A stretch of 16,873 nt of DNA, taken from the NCBI GenBank assembly GCA_026225155.1, contig JAMFSG010000390.1, positions 1-16,873 on the forward strand, given 5' to 3'. The translations under genes and the position numbers were made by a program. The first letter of the stretch is position 1; the number at the start of each line of letters is the position of its first letter. Below are positions 1-7,870 of the stretch, in pieces. The notes beneath the pieces are model-generated. The model was not told where the DNA came from, did no database searches, and saw nothing but the letters and a program-made list of their open reading frames with translations. This DNA comes from Verrucomicrobiota bacterium (GTDB lineage: Bacteria > Verrucomicrobiota > Verrucomicrobiia > Limisphaerales > UBA11358).

Positions 1-918
1 ACGTCCGGCTACATTCAGGAAGTGCGTTTCCAATCCGGCCAGTTCGTCAAAAAAGGCGACGTGCTGTTCGTGATTGATCCGCGCTGGAACCAGGCGATTT
101 TTGACCAACGCAAAGCGGAATATGACCAGACGAAAAGCGAGGCTGACCGCATTGATTTGTTGCTGAAAAACAACGCGATCTCGACGGAAGAAGCTGACCA
201 GCGCAAGGCACGTTACGAAGAAGCGAAAGCAGCTTTGGAATCCGCGCGGCTCGATCTGGAATACACGGAAGTGAAAGCGCCGATTGACGGTCGTGTCAGC
301 CGCGCGCTGTTGACGGAAGGCAATTATGTGAGCGGCAATGCCGGTTCGGCGTCGTTGCTCACCACGGTTGTCTCGGTGGATCCCGTTTACGTTTACGCGG
401 ACATTGACGAAGCGACGTTGCTGAAATTCAACGAACTCGTCGCTGCGAAAAAATTGGGCAACGAGAACGACGGCAAAATTCCGGTCGAACTGCAACTTGG
501 CGATGAAACTGATTTCCCGCACAAAGGCTACATCGAATCGTTCGACAACCAGTTGAACGCGGACACGGGCAGCATCTTGATGCGCGCGGTTTTCACGAAT
601 GAAGACAGCCGCATTGTGCCCGGATTGTTTGCGCGCATCCGTCTGCCGTTGAGCGAAAAACATCCGGCCTTGCTCGTGGACGAACGCTCCATCGGCACGG
701 ATCAGGCGTCAAAATTTGTCTTGTCGCTCACGCCGTCGAACACGGTCGCGTATCAGCCGATTGAACTCGGGCCGATGTATGACGGCAAACGCATCGTGCG
801 TTCCGGTTTGACGGCGGGCGAAAAAATCGTCGTCAACGGTCTGGCGCGCGTGCGTCCGGGATCGCCGGTGACGCCAGAAAACGAACCGGCCACGCCCGTC
901 GTGACTGCGCGCCGTTAA
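1..918 (+). CDS. RND efflux membrane fusion protein, MexE/AcrA-like (5' partial)
   Basis: Periplasmic adaptor of a tripartite RND pump, joining the inner-membrane permease to the outer-membrane channel. The frame is open from base 1, so the signal peptide and first strand lie upstream; the GTG at 22 is internal, not a start. Visible in order: the first half of the lipoyl/barrel-sandwich domain (window residues 1-28, ending in VIDPR), an alpha-helical hairpin (29-91), the second lipoyl half (KAPIDGRVSRALLTEGNYV), a beta-barrel domain (VDPVYVYADIDEATLL, then the GYIESFDNQLNADTGS segment common in MexE-type adaptors) and a membrane-proximal domain to residue 305. Each hairpin arm is seven residues shorter than in AcrA. 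The permease-OMF fusion follows after 41 bases, and no terminator intervenes, so the two are one operon whose promoter is off the left edge. The family is certain; the substrate cannot be read from sequence. Confidence 0.95.
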   Translation, partial: TSGYIQEVRFQSGQFVKKGDVLFVIDPRWNQAIFDQRKAEYDQTKSEADRIDLLLKNNAISTEEADQRKARYEEAKAALESARLDLEYTEVKAPIDGRVSRALLTEGNYVSGNAGSASLLTTVVSVDPVYVYADIDEATLLKFNELVAAKKLGNENDGKIPVELQLGDETDFPHKGYIESFDNQLNADTGSILMRAVFTNEDSRIVPGLFARIRLPLSEKHPALLVDERSIGTDQASKFVLSLTPSNTVAYQPIELGPMYDGKRIVRSGLTAGEKIVVNGLARVRPGSPVTPENEPATPVVTARR

Positions 919-959
919 TTCAATTCTTTCAACCAGAATAATTTTGTAATCCGAAGGCC

Positions 960-3900
960 ATGAATTTTTCATCCTACTTCATTAAGCGACCTATTTTTGC
1001 GGGCGTCTTGTCCATTGCCATTTTTGTGATGGGCTTGCTCGCGATGTTCAAGTTGCCCATCGCGGAATATCCCGAAGTCGTGCCGCCGACGATTGTCGTC
1101 AAAGCGACTTATCCCGGCGCGACGCCGAAGACGATCGCGGAAACCGTCGCGTCGCCGCTCGAACAAGCCATCAACGGCGTCGAAGGTTCGCTCTACATGT
1201 TTTCGCAGGCGACCGGCGACGGCGTGATGACGCTGACCGTGACGTTCAATCTCGGCACCGATCCTGACGAGGCGCAAGTGCAAGTGCAGAACCGCGTGGC
1301 GCAGGCGTTGCCGAAATTGCCGGAAGAAGTCCGCGACCTCGGCGTGACGACGACGAAACAATCGCCCGACCTCACAATGGTCGTCCACTTGTTCTCGCCC
1401 GACGGCCGTTACAACGACATTTATCTGCGCAACTACGCGACGTTGCAGGTGAAGGACGTGCTCGCGCGCATTCCCGGCGCGGGCGACGTGGAACTGTTCG
1501 GTTCCGGCGATTACGCGATGCGCGTGTGGCTCGATCCCAACAAACTCGCCGCGCGCAATCTCACCGCGAGCGATGCCGTGACGGCGATCCGCGAACAAAA
1601 CGTGCAAGTCGCCGGCGGCGTCATCGGCCAGCAGCCCGTCAAATCGCCGGTGAACTTTGAATTGCAGGTCAACGTCAAAGGCCGTCTGATTTCCGAGGAA
1701 GAATTCGGCAACATCATTGTCAAGGTCGGCGCGAACGGCGAAAAAACTTTGCTGAAAGACATCGCGCGCATCGAACTCGGCGCGGGCAGCTACGGCTTGC
1801 GTTCGTTGTTGAACAATAAAACCGCCGTCGCGATTCCGATCTTTCAGACGCCGGGCGCAAACGCTTTGGACCTTTCCAAAAACGTCCGCGCGAAGATGGA
1901 AGAATTAAAGAAAAATTTCCCGCAAGGCATTGATTACAATGTCGTGTATGACCCGACGATTTTTGTGCGGCACTCGATCGAGGCCGTGATCCATACGTTG
2001 ATCGAGGCGATCATTCTCGTCGTCATCGTCGTCATCGTTTTTTTGCAGACATGGCGCGCGGCGATCATTCCGCTCGCGGCGGTTCCGGTTTCGCTCATCG
2101 GCACTTTTTCAATCATGCTCGGTTTGGGCTTCAGCATCAACGCGCTGTCGCTCTTCGGCCTCGTGCTGGCAATCGGCATCGTCGTGGATGATGCCATCGT
2201 CGTTGTCGAAAACGTGGAACGCAACATCGCGCGTGGGTTGTCGTCGCACGATGCGGCGCGGCAGGCGATGAAAGAAGTTACCGGCCCGATCATCGCAACC
2301 GCGCTGGTTTTGTGCGCGGTATTTATTCCGACCGCGTTCATCAGCGGTTTGACCGGACAATTTTACAAGCAGTTCGCAATCACGATTGCGATCTCGACCG
2401 TGATTTCCGCGTTCAATTCGCTGACGCTTTCGCCCGCGTTGTGCGCGGTGCTGTTGAAAGACCATCACGCGCCAAAAGATTTGCTCACGCGCATCATGGA
2501 TTCGGCGTTCGGCTGGTTTTTCCGTCCGTTCAATAAATTCTTCGCGTGGGCGGGTGAAAAATATTCCGGCGGCGTGAACCGCGTTTTGCGCTTCAGCGTC
2601 ATCGCGCTGATCATTTACGGCGGGCTCGTTTTTCTGACTGGCTGGAGTTTCAATAAAATGCCGACCGGCTTCGTGCCGCAGCAGGACAAACAATATCTCA
2701 TCGCGTTCTGCCAATTGCCGGACGGCTCATCGCTCGACCGCACGGAAGCCGTCATCCGCCGTATGTCCGACATCGGCATGAAACAGCCTGGCGTGGAATC
2801 CGCCGTCGCGTTTCCCGGTTTGAGCATCAGCGGCTTCAGCGTCGCGCCGGACGCGGGCATCGTTTTCTTCACGCTGAAACCGTTTGAAGAACGCACGACG
2901 AAAGATTTGAGCGGCCCGGCGATCACCGCCGCGCTGAACCAAAAACTTTCCAGCATCCAGGACGCATTTATTTTGACCGTGCCGCCGCCCGCCGTGAACG
3001 GCCTAGGCACGATCGGCGGTTTCAAAATGTATGTCGAAGATCGCGCCGACCTCGGCTACGACGCGCTTTACGGGAACATCATGGGCATCGTCGGCCAGAC
3101 TTACATGCACCCGAATCTCGGCCTCGCGCAAACGTTCTCGACGTTCACCGTCAACGTGCCTCAACTCGACGCGGACGTGGATCGCTTGAAAGCCAAGACG
3201 CAGGGCATCCCGCTCGATAATCTTTTCGAGACGTTGCAGATTTATCTCGGCTCGCTTTACGTCAACGATTTTAACCGCTTTGGCCGCACGTTTGAAGTCA
3301 TCGCGCAGGCGGACGCGCAATTCCGCGCGCATCCCGACGACATCTTGAAACTCAAGACGCGCAATGACAAAGGCCAGATGGTTCCGCTCGGCGCAGTCGT
3401 GAAAGTGACCGAATCGCACGGCCCCGCGCGCGTGATGCGTTACAATGGTTATCCGGCGGCGGAAATCAACGGCAATCCCGCGCCCGGATTCAGCTCCGGC
3501 CAGGGCGAAGCCGCGCTGGCCAAACTCGCGGAAGATAATCTGCCGCGCGGCATGGCTTACGAATGGACGGATTTGACGTATCAACGGATTCTCGCCGGCG
3601 ACACTGCGCTGTATGTTTATCCGTTGTGCTTGTTGCTCGTGTTCCTCGTGCTCGCGGCGCTTTACGAAAGTTTTCGTCTGCCGCTCGCGATCATTTTGAT
3701 CGTGCCGATGTGCCTGCTCTTCGCCATCACCGGCGTCTGGCTTAAAGGCAGCGACAACAACATCTTCACGCAGATCGGCTTGATCGTGCTCGTCGGCCTC
3801 GCGTGCAAAAACGCGATTCTCATCATCGAGTTCGCGAAAGTGAAACAGGACGAAGGCTTGTCGCCGTTCGACGCGGCCATCGAAGCCTGCCGCTTGCGTT

Positions 3901-5621
3901 TGCGTCCGATTTTGATGACGTCAATCGCGTTCATCGCGGGCGTTTTCCCGCTCGTCGTTTCACACGGCGCCGGTGCCGAAATGCGCCAGGCGATGGGCGT
4001 GGCCGTATTCTCCGGCATGATCGGCGTCACGCTGTTCGGTCTCTTTTTGACGCCCGTGTTTTTCGTGTCGCTGATGAAACTCACCAGCAACAAAAAACCG
4101 GCGAGCGCAGCCAAAGGTCATTTGCCCGGCGCTGCTGGCGCAGTGACAACGGCGATTGTGATTCTCGCGTTGGTGATTCCATTCACCGCTCTGAAAGCGG
4201 GTCCGCTGACAATTGGCCCGGATTACAAGCAGCCGACGAATGCGATTCCGCAAAATTACAAAGCGGCGGAATACGGCAATTGGAAAATCGGCCACGCGCT
4301 CGACAACGTGCCGAAAGGAAATTGGTGGGAACTTTTCGGCGACACCAATTTGAACGCGCTCGAAACGCAGGCGCTCGCGGCGAACCAGCAACTGAAAGCC
4401 GCCGTCGCGCGCGTGAGCGAAGCCCGCGCCACGGCGCGGGTTGCACGCAGCGAATTTCTGCCGTTCATCAGCGCGGATCCGAGTTACAACCGCCAGCGTT
4501 ATTCGCCGAACGAAAATCCGAGTTTCGGCAGCGTGACTGCAAACACGTTCAGCACGCCGCTGGATTTGAGTTACGAAGTGGATTTGTGGGGTCGCGTGCG
4601 CCGGAATTTTGAAAGTTCGCGCGCGGATGCGCAGGCATCGCTCGCGGATTTTTACAACGTGCTGCTCACACTGAATGCGGATGTCGCGCAAAATTATTTT
4701 TCGCTGCGTTCACTCGACGCGGAAATTGCCGCCGTCGCTAGCACCGTGGATTTGCGTCACGAACAAGTGCGCCTTGTGCGCGGCCGTTTTGAAGGCGGCA
4801 TCGGCAGCGATCTCGAAGTCGCGCAGGCGGAAACGGAATTGGCCACGACCGAAGCCGAAGCTGCGTCGCTCGCGCAACGCCGCGACCAGTTGGAAAATGC
4901 CATCGCCATTCTCGTCGGCCAAAATCCGGCGACGTTCAAGCTGATCGCATTTACGAATTCCGATTGGAGTCCCACGCCGCCGGAAATTCCCGCCGGCTTG
5001 CCCGCCGATTTGCTCGAGCGTCGTCCCGACGTGGCGCAAGCGGAACGTCAACTCGCGTCGGCCAACGCCAAAATCGGTGTCGCGAAGGCCGCGTTTTTCC
5101 CGGTCGTCACGCTCACCGGTTCCGGCGGATATTTGAGCGGCGACGTTTCAAGTTTGTTCACTTGGGAAAGCCGGACGTGGAGTTTTGGCCCGAGCGTTTC
5201 GCTGCCGATTTTTGCTGGCGGTCGCAACAAGGCGAATTACCGCCACTCGCAAGCGGTTTATGAAGAAGCGGTTGCGAATTATCGCCAGCAGGTGCTCATT
5301 GCATTTGGCGATGTCGAAAACAGCCTGTCGGGCATTCGACACTTAGTCGAACAGTCGGAAGCGCAGACGCGCGCCGTGAAAAATGCACGACGCGCGACCG
5401 ACCTCGCCACGGATCGTTATCGTTCCGGCATCGTCGCCTACATCGAAGTCGTGGACGCCAGCCGCGATTCATTGACCGCCGAGCGTGCCAACGCGCAATT
5501 GGCCGGCCAAAGACTGATCGCGGCGGTCCAGCTCATCAAAACTTTGGGCGGCGGCTGGGACGAACAGGAGCTTTTTGCCACGGGAAAACCAGCAGGCATT
5601 CAACCTGCTACAAGTAAATGA
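960..5621 (+). CDS. MexF-like RND permease fused to a NodT/OprM-type outer-membrane factor
   Basis: One uninterrupted 1553-residue frame holds two pump components. Residues 1-1045 are a full HAE-1 permease: the N-terminus (FIKRPIFAGVLSIAIF, then LPIAEYPEVVPP) is strongly MexF-like, the TM4 aspartate pair is D410-D411 (VVDDAIVVVEN) and the TM10 lysine is K950 (ACKNAILIIEF), so the proton relay looks intact. Residues 1046-1057 are a linker and about 1058-1078 a hydrophobic segment. Residues 1081-1553 are a complete OMF: GPDYKQP, NWWELF, EVDLWGRVRR, LLERRPDVAQAER, VAKAAFFP and a GGGW end, about the normal 470 residues. Free OMFs of this type start with a lipoprotein signal; here the equivalent segment (TALKAGPLTIGPDY) lacks the lipobox cysteine. 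The start has GAAGG at 953-957, unusually close (2 bases). Both partners are trimeric in known pumps, so a 1:1 fusion is stoichiometrically reasonable. A sequencing error is possible but unlikely, because frame and codon use stay continuous through the junction. Confidence 0.95.
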   Translation: MNFSSYFIKRPIFAGVLSIAIFVMGLLAMFKLPIAEYPEVVPPTIVVKATYPGATPKTIAETVASPLEQAINGVEGSLYMFSQATGDGVMTLTVTFNLGTDPDEAQVQVQNRVAQALPKLPEEVRDLGVTTTKQSPDLTMVVHLFSPDGRYNDIYLRNYATLQVKDVLARIPGAGDVELFGSGDYAMRVWLDPNKLAARNLTASDAVTAIREQNVQVAGGVIGQQPVKSPVNFELQVNVKGRLISEEEFGNIIVKVGANGEKTLLKDIARIELGAGSYGLRSLLNNKTAVAIPIFQTPGANALDLSKNVRAKMEELKKNFPQGIDYNVVYDPTIFVRHSIEAVIHTLIEAIILVVIVVIVFLQTWRAAIIPLAAVPVSLIGTFSIMLGLGFSINALSLFGLVLAIGIVVDDAIVVVENVERNIARGLSSHDAARQAMKEVTGPIIATALVLCAVFIPTAFISGLTGQFYKQFAITIAISTVISAFNSLTLSPALCAVLLKDHHAPKDLLTRIMDSAFGWFFRPFNKFFAWAGEKYSGGVNRVLRFSVIALIIYGGLVFLTGWSFNKMPTGFVPQQDKQYLIAFCQLPDGSSLDRTEAVIRRMSDIGMKQPGVESAVAFPGLSISGFSVAPDAGIVFFTLKPFEERTTKDLSGPAITAALNQKLSSIQDAFILTVPPPAVNGLGTIGGFKMYVEDRADLGYDALYGNIMGIVGQTYMHPNLGLAQTFSTFTVNVPQLDADVDRLKAKTQGIPLDNLFETLQIYLGSLYVNDFNRFGRTFEVIAQADAQFRAHPDDILKLKTRNDKGQMVPLGAVVKVTESHGPARVMRYNGYPAAEINGNPAPGFSSGQGEAALAKLAEDNLPRGMAYEWTDLTYQRILAGDTALYVYPLCLLLVFLVLAALYESFRLPLAIILIVPMCLLFAITGVWLKGSDNNIFTQIGLIVLVGLACKNAILIIEFAKVKQDEGLSPFDAAIEACRLRLRPILMTSIAFIAGVFPLVVSHGAGAEMRQAMGVAVFSGMIGVTLFGLFLTPVFFVSLMKLTSNKKPASAAKGHLPGAAGAVTTAIVILALVIPFTALKAGPLTIGPDYKQPTNAIPQNYKAAEYGNWKIGHALDNVPKGNWWELFGDTNLNALETQALAANQQLKAAVARVSEARATARVARSEFLPFISADPSYNRQRYSPNENPSFGSVTANTFSTPLDLSYEVDLWGRVRRNFESSRADAQASLADFYNVLLTLNADVAQNYFSLRSLDAEIAAVASTVDLRHEQVRLVRGRFEGGIGSDLEVAQAETELATTEAEAASLAQRRDQLENAIAILVGQNPATFKLIAFTNSDWSPTPPEIPAGLPADLLERRPDVAQAERQLASANAKIGVAKAAFFPVVTLTGSGGYLSGDVSSLFTWESRTWSFGPSVSLPIFAGGRNKANYRHSQAVYEEAVANYRQQVLIAFGDVENSLSGIRHLVEQSEAQTRAVKNARRATDLATDRYRSGIVAYIEVVDASRDSLTAERANAQLAGQRLIAAVQLIKTLGGGWDEQELFATGKPAGIQPATSK

Positions 5622-5627
5622 AAGGGA
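5621..5627 (+). promoter_or_regulatory. Ribosome-binding site deciding the sigma factor start
   Basis: AAAGGGA lies four bases before the ATG at 5632 and begins at the last base of the upstream stop codon. It favours ATG 5632 over the in-frame TTG at 5575, which would lie inside the preceding gene. Confidence 0.55.
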
Positions 5628-5631
5628 AATT

Positions 5632-6681
5632 ATGAAACTTGCATTTAAGCTGAAGGAAACGGAAAAGAAACTCAACGGACGTTCGGCGCGCACGCGTTCG
5701 GCGAAGAAATGCCTGCCGCGCGGCTGGCGAGTAACCAAACGGTTACCTGCGCTCGCCAACGAAAATCCGCCGGTCGAAGCAGTCGTGAAAACGGCGGCGA
5801 AGGAAACTGAATTTGTCGCGACGGTTCCGGCGGAATCATTGAGCGGCGATTCGCTGCAATTGTATTTGAACGAGATTGGCCGTGTGAAATTGATCACGCC
5901 GGAAGAGGAAATTACCCTTTCAAAACGGGTCAAACGCGGCGACAAGAAAGCGCGCGAAAAAATGATCACGGCGAATTTGCGCCTGGTCGTGAAGATCGCG
6001 CGCGACTACGAAGGCCTCGGCCTGCCGTTGCTTGATTTGATCAACGAAGGCAACATCGGCTTGATGAAAGGCGTCGAACGTTTTGACCCGGCCAAGGGCG
6101 CGAAACTTTCTTACTACGCCGCGTGGTGGATCAAACAATCCATGATGCGCGCGCTGGCGAACCAGTCGAAGACGATCCGTTTGCCCGTGCACGTTGTGGA
6201 CAAAATGGCACACATCCGCCGGGCGGAAGTGGCACTCCGCGCCGCCTTCAACCACGATCCGTCGGACGAAGAAGTCGCGCATCATCTCGGCCTCGACGTG
6301 CGCCGCATCCAGCAATATCGCGACGCGAGCAAAACGCCCGTTTCGCTCGACGCGCCGCTCGGCCACGACGAACCGAAACCGATTTCCGAAGTCGTTGCGG
6401 ATGCAAACGCCGCCGCGCCATTCGATGAATTGGTGAAAGAAAATGATCGCGGCCTCGTGCGCGATGCGCTGGCAACTTTGGATTCCCGCGAAAGCCGGAT
6501 TCTCGCGATGCGTTTCGGTTTGGAAAATGGCAATCCGCAGACGCTCGAACAAATCGCCGTGCGCTTCGACGTCACGCGTGAACGCATCCGCCAGATCCAA
6601 GACGGCGCGTTGAAAAAAATGCGCGCAAAGATCGAAGAAAGCGAAAAGCCGGACGTCGAAGAAGACGTGGTGCTGGTTTGA
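5632..6681 (+). CDS. Sigma-70 family RNA polymerase sigma factor (group 2-like)
   Basis: Promoter-recognition subunit of RNA polymerase, 349 residues. Residues 1-65 are a basic, low-complexity tail with no recognised domain. Region 1.2 is about 71-100 (SLQLYLNEIGRVKLITPEEE), region 2 about 105-185 (NLRLVVKIARDYEGLGLPLLDLINEGN, split here only by this reading, then AWWIKQSMMRAL), region 3 about 187-262, and region 4 about 275-333 with the helix-turn-helix QIAVRFDVTRERIRQIQDGA. The long region 1.1 of primary sigmas is absent, hence group 2. In region 2.4 the Q437 equivalent of E. coli RpoD is kept (Q169), but the T440 position is M172. The gene follows the pump fusion by 10 bases with no terminator between, so co-transcription is expected. 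A perfect palindrome (5731-5746) falls within codons 34-38 of the basic tail. A GTG at 5785 preceded by GAAG is a weaker alternative start that would remove the tail. The family call is secure; the regulon is unknown. Confidence 0.93.
   Translation: MKLAFKLKETEKKLNGRSARTRSAKKCLPRGWRVTKRLPALANENPPVEAVVKTAAKETEFVATVPAESLSGDSLQLYLNEIGRVKLITPEEEITLSKRVKRGDKKAREKMITANLRLVVKIARDYEGLGLPLLDLINEGNIGLMKGVERFDPAKGAKLSYYAAWWIKQSMMRALANQSKTIRLPVHVVDKMAHIRRAEVALRAAFNHDPSDEEVAHHLGLDVRRIQQYRDASKTPVSLDAPLGHDEPKPISEVVADANAAAPFDELVKENDRGLVRDALATLDSRESRILAMRFGLENGNPQTLEQIAVRFDVTRERIRQIQDGALKKMRAKIEESEKPDVEEDVVLV
5730..5747 (+). promoter_or_regulatory. Operator-like palindrome GTAACC-N4-GGTTAC inside the sigma gene
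   Basis: The sequence AGTAACCAAACGGTTACC contains a perfect 6+6 dyad with a 4-base spacer at 5731-5746. It matches 15 of 18 positions of the site in front of the tetR gene (14454-14471, read on the - strand). It lies about 100 bases inside the sigma coding region and uses GTA and TTA codons. No convincing -35/-10 was seen next to it. Regulator binding is inferred, not shown. Confidence 0.5.
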
Positions 6682-6701
6682 TGTATCACTTAATGAACTT
6701 C

Positions 6702-6734
6702 AAAAGCCGGGGCTGAAAAGCTCCGGCTTTTTTT
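6702..6734 (+). terminator. Rho-independent terminator of the pump-sigma operon
   Basis: A 12-bp stem (AAAAGCCGGGGC with GCTCCGGCTTTT, one G-T wobble) closes a TGAAAA loop and ends in seven T at 6728-6734. It begins 20 bases after the sigma stop codon. Confidence 0.9.
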
Positions 6735-6741
6735 ATGGCCG

Positions 6742-6771
6742 TTGAAATTCCACTAAAATTTCGTCTATTAT
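6742..6771 (+). promoter_or_regulatory. Sigma-70-type promoter of the MDR oxidoreductase, predicted leaderless
   Basis: The -35 TTGAAA (6742-6747) and -10 TATTAT (6766-6771) are separated by 18 bases; each matches the consensus at five of six positions. A start seven bases after the -10 would fall on the A of the ATG at 6778. No Shine-Dalgarno is present, which fits a leaderless transcript. Confidence 0.55.
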
Positions 6772-6777
6772 TTTCAC

Positions 6778-7791
6778 ATGAAAGCATTTCAACTTCACAG
6801 CCAAACCGGACCAGATTCTTTGCGGCTCGTGGAGATTCCTGAACCCCAAGTTTTGCCCGGCCAAGTGCTCGTGCGCGTGCACGCTAATTCCCTCAACTAT
6901 CGCGACCTGATGGTTGCCGACGGTCGCTATGGCAAAGCCAATTTACCGTTGATTCCACTGTCCGACGGCGCCGGTGAAATCGTTGCGGTCGGTGAAAAAG
7001 TTTCGCACTGGAAAATCGGCGATCGCGTCGCCGGAACTTTTTTCCAAGGCTGGCAGAACGGTGCGTTTCGCCGCGACGTTCCGAGCACCGCGCTCGGCGG
7101 CGCGTTGAATGGAATGCTTGCTGAATTCGCCGCGCTATCTGAAGACGGCATTGTTGGAATTCCGCCACATTTAAGTTTTGAAGAAGCTGCGACGTTACCG
7201 TGTGCGGGCGTCACCGCGTGGCACGCGCTGGTCGTGCGCGGAAAAATTTCCGCCGGCGAAACCGTTTTGTTGCTTGGCACCGGCGGCGTTTCCATCATTT
7301 CTTTGCAGATCGCCAAGATGCACGGCGCGCGCGTCATCATCACTTCCAGCAGCGATGAAAAATTGGCGCGCGCAAAAAAACTCGGTGCGGACGAAACGAT
7401 CAATTACCGCACGACGCCGGATTGGGAAGAAGAAGTTTTTCGGCTGACGAATAAAACCGGCGTGGACCACGTCGTCGAAGTCGGCGGCACCGGCACGTTT
7501 CCAAAATCATTGCGCTCGCTCGCCGCGAATGGCCAGGTGCATGTCGTTGGCGGCGTGAGTGGATTCACGAGCGATGTGCCGTTGCGGGAAATTTTGGGTA
7601 AAGTTGCGACCGTGAATGGAATTTTCGTGGGCAGCCGCGCGATGTTTGAAGCGCTAAATCGCGCGCTTGCGTTGAACAAAATCAAACCGGTGATTGATCG
7701 TGTGTTTCCATTTGCTGAAGCGGCTGCTGCATATCAATATCAAATCAGCGGTTCGCATTTCGGCAAAGTGGTGATTTCGCACGGGAAATAA
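6778..7791 (+). CDS. Zinc-independent MDR-superfamily alcohol dehydrogenase / quinone oxidoreductase-like
   Basis: A cytoplasmic NAD(P)(H)-dependent oxidoreductase of the medium-chain dehydrogenase/reductase superfamily, 337 residues, normal length. The N-terminal GroES-like domain covers about 1-125 (PGQVLVRVHANSLNYRDLM, LIPLSDGAGEIVAVG). The Rossmann domain follows, with the nucleotide loop LLGTGGVS near 165 and a conserved INYRTTPDW stretch. The catalytic zinc cysteine and the GHE motif of zinc enzymes are replaced (NYRD, SDGAG), so it is most likely zinc-free despite database names for this group. The start is fixed by the MKAFQL family N-terminus and by the promoter. The gene is flanked by terminators on both sides and is monocistronic. 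Its position next to a MexEF-like pump recalls mexS of Pseudomonas, also an MDR-type oxidoreductase beside mexEF-oprN, but orthology is not established. The substrate is unknown. Confidence 0.9.
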   Translation: MKAFQLHSQTGPDSLRLVEIPEPQVLPGQVLVRVHANSLNYRDLMVADGRYGKANLPLIPLSDGAGEIVAVGEKVSHWKIGDRVAGTFFQGWQNGAFRRDVPSTALGGALNGMLAEFAALSEDGIVGIPPHLSFEEAATLPCAGVTAWHALVVRGKISAGETVLLLGTGGVSIISLQIAKMHGARVIITSSSDEKLARAKKLGADETINYRTTPDWEEEVFRLTNKTGVDHVVEVGGTGTFPKSLRSLAANGQVHVVGGVSGFTSDVPLREILGKVATVNGIFVGSRAMFEALNRALALNKIKPVIDRVFPFAEAAAAYQYQISGSHFGKVVISHGK

Positions 7792-7803
7792 TTTTCCATT
7801 TCC

Positions 7804-7847
7804 AAAACAAAAAACGGCGACTGAATTTCAGTCGCCGCTTTTTTTTT
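7804..7847. terminator. Bidirectional rho-independent terminator between convergent operons
   Basis: A perfect 10-bp stem (CGGCGACTGA / TCAGTCGCCG, 7815-7837) with a 3-base ATT loop is followed by nine T at 7839-7847. It is preceded by six A (7809-7814) and four A (7804-7807), which form a T-tract on the - strand. It can stop the oxidoreductase from the left and the OMF operon (stop at 7871) from the right. Confidence 0.9.
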
Positions 7848-7870
7848 GAATTTTATTTCGCGTTCGCGAT

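Noticed and set aside
4080..4230. The fusion as a sequencing frameshift artefact
   Set aside because: The frame, codon use and sensible hydrophobic linker run unbroken through the junction; a frameshift would normally give a garbled stretch. A missed stop codon cannot be fully excluded without reads.
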